10,007 bases of DNA, from the NCBI GenBank assembly GCA_002327685.1, contig DCXN01000002.1, positions 1 through 10,007 of the forward strand, written 5' to 3'. The stretch comes from Patescibacteria group bacterium UBA2135 (GTDB lineage: Bacteria > Patescibacteriota > Minisyncoccia > Phycocordibacterales > UBA2135). The number at the start of each line of letters is the position of its first letter. Position 1 is the first letter of the stretch. Positions 6,011 to 10,007 of the stretch are shown piece by piece. The notes under the pieces are model-generated. The model did no database searches, was not told the DNA's origin, and saw only the letters and a list, made by a program, of their open reading frames with translations. The position numbers were made by a program, and so were the translations under genes.

Positions 6011-6021
6011 TTATTTAAACC

Positions 6022-6612
6022 ATGTTAATACCAACAGTTATAGAAAAATCACAATTCGGCGAACGAGCGTATGATATTTACTCGCGTCTATTAAGGGAGC
6101 GTATTGTGTTTCTTGCGGGCCCCATTGATGACCATGTGGCAAATATTGTTATCGCACAACTTCTTTTTTTGGAGTCAGAAGATTCCAAGAAGGACATTTA
6201 TTTATACGTAAATTCTCCCGGCGGTTCGGTTACTTCAACACTTGCAATTTATGACACCATGCATCATATCAAGCCAGATGTTTCAACAATTTGTGTGGGA
6301 GTTGCGGCATCAGGTGGTTCAGTGATTTTATCTGCTGGCAAAAAAGGGAAGCGTTACGTGCTTCCAAATAGCGAAGTGATGATTCATCAGCCTATAGGTG
6401 GCGCAGAAGGGCAAGCATCTGATATTGCAATTACTGCAAGACATATCCTGCGGGTAAAAGAAAATCTTAATAAAATTTTAGCAAAACACACCGGTCAGTC
6501 ACTTTCTCAAATTGAAAAAGACGTTGACCGCGACTTCTTTATGACAGCAGAGGAAGCCAAGAAGTATGGTGTTGTAGACGAAATACTGAAGCCGAAAAAC
6601 AACTCCAAATAA
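6022..6612 (+). CDS. clpP: ATP-dependent Clp protease proteolytic subunit
   Basis: This 196-residue serine protease forms the tetradecameric barrel that degrades proteins fed to it by Clp ATPases. The length is normal. The catalytic triad is intact: Ser97 in GVAASGG, His122 in MIHQP and Asp171 in DRDFFM. The oxyanion-region NSPGGSV (64-70) and the handle-helix region [20 protein letters not shown] are present. The residues after the catalytic serine read S-G-G-S rather than the usual S-M-G-A, a small unusual feature next to the active site. The ATG at 6022 aligns with the usual processed N-terminus (LIPTVIE), so no propeptide is apparent. There is no Shine-Dalgarno. The gene has its own strong promoter and terminator, so it is probably monocistronic; clpX is not in the window. 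Confidence 0.96.
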   Translation: MLIPTVIEKSQFGERAYDIYSRLLRERIVFLAGPIDDHVANIVIAQLLFLESEDSKKDIYLYVNSPGGSVTSTLAIYDTMHHIKPDVSTICVGVAASGGSVILSAGKKGKRYVLPNSEVMIHQPIGGAEGQASDIAITARHILRVKENLNKILAKHTGQSLSQIEKDVDRDFFMTAEEAKKYGVVDEILKPKNNSK

Positions 6613-6625
6613 TAACAACACACGC

Positions 6626-6659
6626 AAAAACTTCTCCAACTCAAGTTGGAGGAGTTTTT
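6626..6659 (+). terminator. Intrinsic terminator of clpP
   Basis: AAAAACTTCTCCAAC (6626-6640) pairs with GTTGGAGGAGTTTTT (6645-6659) around the loop TCAA, giving a 15-bp stem with a single T-G wobble and ending in five Ts. It lies 14 nt after the clpP stop codon. It is a typical Rho-independent terminator. Confidence 0.85.
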
Positions 6660-6735
6660 GAAACACTATTGAGGTTGGACTTCAATAGTTGCTTAAATTT
6701 GCGTGAATCTGCGTCTGTTCCGCATAGGCTGAAAT

Positions 6736-6764
6736 TTGCATTTGTAAAGACCGCATGATAGACT
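6736..6764 (+). promoter_or_regulatory. Candidate promoter of the RNase Y gene
   Basis: TTGCAT (6736-6741) and TAGACT (6759-6764) are spaced by 17 nt, with four of six consensus bases in each box. A transcript from near 6771 would carry a leader of about 248 nt containing the whole inverted-repeat domain at 6818-6996. The match is only moderate. Confidence 0.35.
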
Positions 6765-6817
6765 GATGCTACTTAATTTTAATTAGTAAATTAGTAACAA
6801 GAGAGCTTTTGACGAGT

Positions 6818-6996
6818 GTTTACCTTAATTTACCGTACTTCCGATGAACGCACTACATCTTATATTACAAAGTGAAATAACACATTTAACGCATAGGGAC
6901 GCTCATGTCCCTCTAACCGTGTATCTTTTTGTTGTAAAAAATAGCTGAAACACAGCTGTTCTTTTTGCAACTCTCTACAATTTAATTAAGGTAAAT
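6818..6996 (+). ncRNA. Candidate structured RNA leader upstream of RNase Y
   Basis: TTTACCTTAATT (6819-6830) and AATTAAGGTAAA (6984-6995) are exact 12-nt inverted repeats, extendable by a G-U pair. They could form a closing stem around 153 nt. Inside are AGGGAC/GTCCCT (6895-6900 and 6907-6912, 6-nt loop) and a long hairpin from GTTG at 6931 to CAAC at 6971 (17 pairs including wobbles, a 2-nt bulge and the loop AAACA). The closing stem ends 23 nt before the RNase Y start. I recognise no known riboswitch or RNA family. The inner long hairpin could instead be a terminator or attenuator. Confidence 0.4.
6931..6971 (+). terminator. Long hairpin or attenuator-like stem in the RNase Y leader
   Basis: The outer arm runs GTTGTAAAAA (6931-6940) against TTTTTGCAAC (6962-6971). 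The inner arm runs ATAGCTG (6941-6947) against CAGCTGT (6953-6959). T60-C61 are bulged and AAACA is the loop. The T-rich 3' arm TTCTTTTT makes it terminator-like, although the Ts are mostly paired. It stands 47 nt before the RNase Y ATG, so it could attenuate transcription, or it could be a cleavage site for RNase Y itself (inference). Confidence 0.4.
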
Positions 6997-7018
6997 CTTC
7001 CAAAAGCTCATATCAATT

Positions 7019-8548
7019 ATGAGTTTAAAGGTATTATTCCTTTTGCTGGGCGCCGCCGGTGTGTCGGGAATTTTAATTGGATATTTCCTCCGCTGGCTTA
7101 TATCGCTCGGTAAAAGAGGTTCAATGGAGCTCCGCGTCAAGCAAATGGAGCTTCAAGCGAAAGAAGAAGCAAAAAAAATCGTTGATCGTGCAGAAAAAGA
7201 TACTCTTGAAATAAAAAGTGAAGTAAAAAAACTGGAGAAAGAGAAAGAATCTGAATTCAAGAAAACAGAGAATCGTCTTATTAAAAAAGAAGAATTGCTG
7301 GACAATAGACAGGTTGATATTGACAAGGAAGTTGAAGGACTTAAGAAGAAAATTGAAGAAATTAAAGTAATTAAAGATAAAACACTCGGGATTGAGGAAG
7401 AAAAGAAGAAGGAGTTGGAACACGTTGCGGGGCTTTCTAAAGAGGAAGCAAAAAATGAGCTTTTCTCTGTAGTAGAAAAGCAAAACGAAGAAGAGCTTTT
7501 AATTAGGATACAAAAAATGGAAGGAGCGGGGGCTGAACGGCTTGAAAAACGCGCGCAGGAAATATTGACGACCGCGATTCACCGATTTGGAAACTCTGTC
7601 GCGTCAGATGTTATGGCGACAACAGTTGCTATTCCTTCCGAAGATGTGAAGGGACGTATTATTGGCAAGGAGGGGCGAAACATTCGTGCATTTGAACGTG
7701 CGGCAGGTGTTGAACTTGTTGTTGATGACACGCCAGGTGTTGTAGTTATTTCCGCTTTTGATCCAGTGCGTCGCCAGATTGCTCGTATTGCTCTTGAGAA
7801 CTTAATTATGGACGGCAGAATTCAGCCAGCTCGCATTGAAGAGATAGTTACCAAAGCAAAAGAAGAAATAAGTAAAATTATTAAAGAAAAAGGAGAGCAA
7901 GCGGCATATGAATGTGGTGTTTACAGTTTTGACCCGCGGTTAGTATCCATTTTGGGGCGGCTGTATTTTAGAACCAGTTACGGGCAGAATGTACTCCAGC
8001 ATTCTATTGAAATGGCACACATTTCCGGTATGCTTGCAGAAGAGCTTGGCGCGGATGTTGCTGTTGCAAAAGCGGGTGCGTTACTTCATGATATTGGTAA
8101 AGCGGTTGACCATGAAGTACAAGGGACACATGTGCAGATTGGCAGAAGAATTCTTGAAAAATTTGGCATTGACCGGCCAGTTATTCAGGCAATGCAATCG
8201 CACCACGAAGAATATCCGTATGAAACCGTAGAATCTGTCATTGTACAAGTTGCGGATGCTATTTCGGGTGGCAGACCAGGCGCACGGCGTGATACTGTAG
8301 AAAATTACCTGAAGCGCTTACAGGATCTTGAGGCGATTGCAAACACTCAAGAGGGGGTTGAAAAATCATATGCTATTCAGGCAGGGCGTGAGGTTAGAGT
8401 ATTTGTGTATCCAGAACGTATATCTGATCTTGAGGCGAAGAAAATTGCACAGGAAATTGCCCGACGTGTTGAGCGGGAATTGAAATATCCTGGTGAAATC
8501 AAAGTAAGCGTTATCCGAGAAACACGAGTGACTGAGTACGCACGATAA
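7019..8548 (+). CDS. rny: Ribonuclease Y, membrane-anchored endoribonuclease
   Basis: The protein has 509 residues, normal for the family. RNase Y initiates mRNA decay by endonucleolytic cleavage and is tethered to the cytoplasmic membrane. The order is: one N-terminal membrane helix (4-26); a long charged coiled coil (about 36-190, almost all Lys, Glu and hydrophobics); a KH RNA-binding domain (about 203-265, with GRIIGKEGRN at 212-221); and an HD domain with QHSIEMAH (His328), LLHDIGKAVDHE (HD at 357-358), SHHEEYP (394-400) and VADAIS (Asp413). The C-terminal YPGEIKVSVIRETR block is typical. All expected metal ligands appear present. The ATG at 7019 lacks a Shine-Dalgarno, and the preceding leader is long and structured. 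It is the main mRNA-decay nuclease candidate in the window. Confidence 0.97.
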   Translation: MSLKVLFLLLGAAGVSGILIGYFLRWLISLGKRGSMELRVKQMELQAKEEAKKIVDRAEKDTLEIKSEVKKLEKEKESEFKKTENRLIKKEELLDNRQVDIDKEVEGLKKKIEEIKVIKDKTLGIEEEKKKELEHVAGLSKEEAKNELFSVVEKQNEEELLIRIQKMEGAGAERLEKRAQEILTTAIHRFGNSVASDVMATTVAIPSEDVKGRIIGKEGRNIRAFERAAGVELVVDDTPGVVVISAFDPVRRQIARIALENLIMDGRIQPARIEEIVTKAKEEISKIIKEKGEQAAYECGVYSFDPRLVSILGRLYFRTSYGQNVLQHSIEMAHISGMLAEELGADVAVAKAGALLHDIGKAVDHEVQGTHVQIGRRILEKFGIDRPVIQAMQSHHEEYPYETVESVIVQVADAISGGRPGARRDTVENYLKRLQDLEAIANTQEGVEKSYAIQAGREVRVFVYPERISDLEAKKIAQEIARRVERELKYPGEIKVSVIRETRVTEYAR

Positions 8549-8620
8549 CGTGTATCGTGTATCGTGAAACGTAAATTGTTGAACGTTTTACGATACACGA
8601 TTCGTGTTTTACGATACACG
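8549..8620. repeat. ACGATACACG repeat hairpin after RNase Y
   Basis: CGTGTATCGTGAAACGT (8556-8572) and ACGTTTTACGATACACG (8583-8599) form a 17-bp stem with one G-U pair, extendable by two pairs, around a 10-nt loop. GTTTTACGATACACG occurs twice (8585-8599 and 8606-8620), and GTGTATC occurs twice in the left arm (8550-8566), so alternative pairings are possible. There is no T-tract. It may serve as a 3' stabiliser, but it looks like a dispersed repeat built from one short word. Confidence 0.65.
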
Positions 8621-8628
8621 TATATAAA

Positions 8629-8656
8629 TTGCAAGGATATTGGCTTACTGTATAAT
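8629..8656 (+). promoter_or_regulatory. Promoter of the HU gene
   Basis: TTGCAA (8629-8634) is followed after 16 nt by a perfect TATAAT (8651-8656). Transcription from near 8663 would give a leader of about 157 nt before the HU ATG at 8820, including the long AAC/GTT hairpin. Confidence 0.6.
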
Positions 8657-8715
8657 GAGGATGTGGTATAAAATGGTTAATAATTAAAAGTTTTGAGGTC
8701 GAAATTATCACAAAC

Positions 8716-8813
8716 AACCAATAACCAACAACTAATAACTAACAACTTTTTGAGCAAAATGTTTTTACGAGCTATAAGGACTGTTGTAGGTTGTAAGTTG
8801 TCGGTTGTATGTT
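8716..8813 (+). repeat. AAC-rich and GTT-rich complementary tracts in the HU leader
   Basis: An AAC-rich tract (8716-8746) and a GTT-rich tract (8783-8813) are each 31 nt long. They align as an imperfect inverted repeat: 23 of 31 positions are Watson-Crick pairs in a gap-free register, and three mismatches are G-U. The 36-nt centre includes TTTTTGAGCAAAATGTTTTT. The structure ends seven nt before the HU start codon and could hide the start site. It could equally be a low-complexity repeat that happens to be present in both orientations. Confidence 0.55.
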
Positions 8814-8819
8814 AATTAT

Positions 8820-9107
8820 ATGAACAAAAACAAAGCAGCGTTAGCTGAAGTCGTGCACGAGCACGTTGGTGGTTCAAAAGCATCCGCAGAACGAGCGGTT
8901 GACGCGATCATTGAGACTATTACAAACACGCTCAAAGAAGGAGGAGAAGTTTCTATTGCTGGACTTGGTATTTTTTCAGCAAAAATGCGCGCGGCGCGAA
9001 CAGCACGTAACCCAAAGACGGGTGAACCAGTGCAAGTTCCGGCAATGCGTGTACCGAAATTTAGAGCCGCAAAAGGACTCAAAGATTCAGTCCGTGGAAG
9101 CGAATAG
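8820..9107 (+). CDS. HU-family DNA-binding protein
   Basis: This 95-residue protein is a small basic nucleoid protein that acts as a dimer to bend and compact DNA. It shows the HU layout: two helices (2-14 and 19-40), then GGEVSIAGLGIFSAKMRAAR (41-60), the DNA-embracing arm with the intercalating proline in RNPKTG (63-68, Pro65), and the closing helix KGLKDSVRG (85-93). The length is standard. I chose the ATG at 8820 because it gives the usual HU N-terminus (MNKNKAALAEVV). A TTG five codons earlier lies inside the GTT-rich hairpin arm and adds non-family residues. No Shine-Dalgarno is visible. It has its own promoter and a strong terminator. It could be called hup, but HU and IHF-like paralogues cannot be told apart from the sequence alone. 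Confidence 0.95.
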   Translation: MNKNKAALAEVVHEHVGGSKASAERAVDAIIETITNTLKEGGEVSIAGLGIFSAKMRAARTARNPKTGEPVQVPAMRVPKFRAAKGLKDSVRGSE

Positions 9108-9131
9108 ATTTCTTAAATTTTTTTCGAAGAG

Positions 9132-9179
9132 AAACAAAAAATCCCCCGTTCACCATTCGGTGTGAGGGATTTTTTGTTT
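9132..9179. terminator. Strong bidirectional intrinsic terminator
   Basis: AAACAAAAAATCCC (9132-9145) and GGGATTTTTTGTTT (9166-9179) are perfect 14-bp inverted repeats, with a further CACC/GGTG pairing in the loop. Both strands run into T-rich tails. It sits between the HU gene (plus strand) and the convergent minus-strand operon that ends at 9229, and probably terminates both. Confidence 0.85.
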
Positions 9180-9228
9180 TTGTAATTTGGTTTATGAAAC
9201 CCGTTCATTCGCGTTTATCTGCGGAGTC

Positions 9229-9594
9229 TTAAAAATTTAACTCCACTTCAATATTTTGAAGTTCTGCGTCTAGGTTGTCAAGTATTGTTGCATCAAGATC
9301 TTCCTCAATTTCTTCTACAGCATCAGACGCTCCTTGTTCTTGAAGTGTCCCTAAAATTTCATCCGGTGCCTTTTGTATCTCTTCCATAGAAGGCTCAAAT
9401 AAACCCTCATCATTCACTTTTTCCCCGATAAAGTACAAACCTCCAAGTACGAGCACAATAATGATGACGATACTTCCGATAATAGGGCCTGTTTGCGCAC
9501 TTACTTTTTTTTGCCCAGGTACTGTATCTTGAGTCTCTGTTTGAGGCACATCTTGATTGGGTTGTTCGTGTGGCTGAAATTGATTCTCCTGCAT
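9229..9594 (-). CDS. Acidic single-pass membrane protein, unknown function
   Basis: The protein has 121 residues. A Gln/Pro-rich hydrophilic N-terminus (1-28) and a short basic stretch (GQKK, 27-30) precede one strongly hydrophobic helix (about 37-56). A highly acidic C-terminal half (60-121) follows, with many Glu and Asp and DATILDNLDAELQNIEVEL near the end. The charge distribution suggests the N-terminus is inside and the acidic tail outside. The DNL/DAEL pattern is helical, and I associate it with a recurring class of Parcubacteria surface proteins, but I cannot name a family. It follows the coiled-coil gene by 11 nt, so the two are probably co-transcribed and may act together at the cell surface. 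No clear ribosome binding site is seen. Confidence 0.75.
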   Translation of the reverse strand: MQENQFQPHEQPNQDVPQTETQDTVPGQKKVSAQTGPIIGSIVIIIVLVLGGLYFIGEKVNDEGLFEPSMEEIQKAPDEILGTLQEQGASDAVEEIEEDLDATILDNLDAELQNIEVELNF

Positions 9595-9605
9595 AATATT
9601 AATTT

Positions 9606-10007
9606 TTACTCGTTTTCTTCTACTACATCAGGGGAAGTTGCCCCTTTTAAAGCAACAATACTATCGACCAGTGCCCGATGGGCTTGTTTAATATGTTCAA
9701 CAGTAGATTTTACTGCTTCACGGGTGTTTTCAAATATTTTTTTCGGATCTTCCCCAGATAGAATGTCTTCAACTAATCCGCGTGCCGCGTTAATCTTAAA
9801 ATCTGCTTCTGCAACCGCGTCTTGTGCTTTTTGCAGTTTTTCTCGCGCATCTGCGACGTCTACGCCACGTTCTTCAAGCTTTTGTATGCGAGATTCAATC
9901 CTCGTTATTAATTTATTAAACCGTTCAATTGCGGCGTCAAGGCGTGTAAACATCCTTGCAAAGTAAGCCCGAATGCGCTCTTTTCGTTTTTCAGCAAGTT
10001 GTTTTTG
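9606..10007 (-). CDS. Helical coiled-coil protein, 5' end outside the window
   Basis: The visible 133 residues are the C-terminal part of a charged, almost entirely helical protein. The frame stays open through the window edge: codons before the ATG at 9953 read AEKRKERIRAYFAR, which continues the same basic, heptad-like pattern. I therefore regard that ATG as internal and the gene as partial. Features are RIESRIQKLEERGVDVADAR (about 36-55 of the visible part), a second helix pair rich in Ala and Glu, a turn at SGEDPKKIF, and a final helix VEHIKQAHRALVDSIVALKG. This layout resembles helical hypothetical proteins common in Parcubacteria genomes (from memory, not a search). The function is unknown. 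It is followed in the same operon by the acidic membrane protein. Confidence 0.75.
   Translation of the reverse strand, partial: QKQLAEKRKERIRAYFARMFTRLDAAIERFNKLITRIESRIQKLEERGVDVADAREKLQKAQDAVAEADFKINAARGLVEDILSGEDPKKIFENTREAVKSTVEHIKQAHRALVDSIVALKGATSPDVVEENE

Larger units (their letters stand above)
6660..7018 (+). other. Gene-free interval and leader upstream of RNase Y, rich in inverted repeats
   Basis: No coding frame is supportable here. The interval holds a small hairpin at 6665-6689 (ACTATTGA/TCAATAGT, 9-nt loop), a candidate promoter at 6736-6764, the tandem ATTAGTAA words near 6782-6798, and a nested set of inverted repeats from 6818 to 6996. It also contains the phrase TTGCGTGAATCTGCG (6699-6713), which has a close relative near 9208-9222. 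No ribosome binding site precedes the RNase Y ATG. Confidence 0.5.

Noticed and set aside
6818..6996. T-box, tmRNA, 6S or a known riboswitch
   Set aside because: I could not find the conserved motifs of these RNAs. Only unassigned inverted repeats are visible.
7121..7483. Minus-strand frame opposite the RNase Y coiled coil
   Set aside because: The Phe/Leu-rich translation results from antisense reading of Lys and Glu codons and is not a membrane protein.
8556..8620. Possible CRISPR-like direct repeats
   Set aside because: There are only two 15-bp copies with a 6-nt gap, they belong to an inverted-repeat structure, and there are no spacers or cas genes.
8377..8717. Minus-strand frames across the end of RNase Y and the repeat region
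   Set aside because: They translate the ACGATACACG repeats (Tyr/Arg/Ile/His-rich) and overlap the end of a certain gene.
8805..8819. TTG start giving HU five extra residues
   Set aside because: The extension lies in the GTT-rich repeat arm, and the ATG at 8820 gives the canonical HU N-terminus.
9951..9953. ATG as the true start of the coiled-coil gene
   Set aside because: The frame is open to the window edge and the upstream codons encode the same type of basic helix, so this ATG is probably internal.
9493..9966. Plus-strand frame opposite the acidic membrane and coiled-coil genes
   Set aside because: Its Ser/Ala/Phe-rich translation is an antisense shadow of two genes that show clear protein-like patterns on the minus strand.
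1..10007. UGA=Gly recoding (Gracilibacteria/SR1 code)
   Set aside because: Several genes end at TGA in the expected place, two of them with coupled overlaps, so UGA is a stop here.

Overview
The window looks like a chromosomal segment of an uncultivated bacterium of the Candidate Phyla Radiation (Patescibacteria), most likely Parcubacteria-like. This placement is an inference. It rests on the AT-rich sequence, compact genes with few clear ribosome binding sites, a TrmB-type regulator, a trigger factor that has lost its prolyl-isomerase domain, RNase Y, and small acidic or coiled-coil proteins of a type I associate with these genomes. TGA is used as an ordinary stop (for example at 1302-1304, 2551-2553, 2775-2777 and 4355-4357), so the UGA=Gly code of Gracilibacteria and SR1 is not in use. 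No tRNA, rRNA, transposase or CRISPR array is visible.

Layout: (1) 1-357 is GC-rich non-coding sequence with a possible terminator hairpin. (2) 3425-358 on the minus strand is a tightly packed four-gene operon. It encodes a polytopic membrane protein, a 75-residue two-helix membrane protein, a 430-residue protein ending in a phosphohistidine swivel domain, and a free-standing PEP-synthase-type ATP-binding domain. The last two together hold the parts of a dikinase-type phosphotransferase, but they are split into two chains and in the reverse of the usual order. No PEP/pyruvate TIM barrel is present, so the substrate is unknown and the name PEP synthase would mislead. (3) Divergent from this operon is a TrmB-family regulator gene. 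The 200-bp intergenic region holds an inverted repeat whose two arms are the -35 boxes of opposing promoters. (4) 4402-6612 is a protein-quality-control neighbourhood: a PPIase-less trigger factor, a small cysteine-free thioredoxin-like protein on the opposite strand, and ClpP. (5) 6660-7018 is a 360-bp leader with several nested inverted repeats ahead of RNase Y. (6) After RNase Y come a repeat-rich intergenic region, an HU-family DNA-binding protein and a strong bidirectional terminator. (7) On the minus strand at the right end are an acidic single-pass membrane protein and a coiled-coil protein whose beginning lies outside the window.

The strongest candidate for something new is the four-gene membrane/dikinase operon with its divergent TrmB regulator (358-4357). 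It reads as a self-contained, regulated, membrane-associated phosphotransfer module with a permuted split enzyme. The trigger factor with a linker in place of the isomerase domain and the structured leader of RNase Y are the next most interesting. Much of the intergenic DNA consists of short, AT-rich or simple-motif repeats that can form hairpins.
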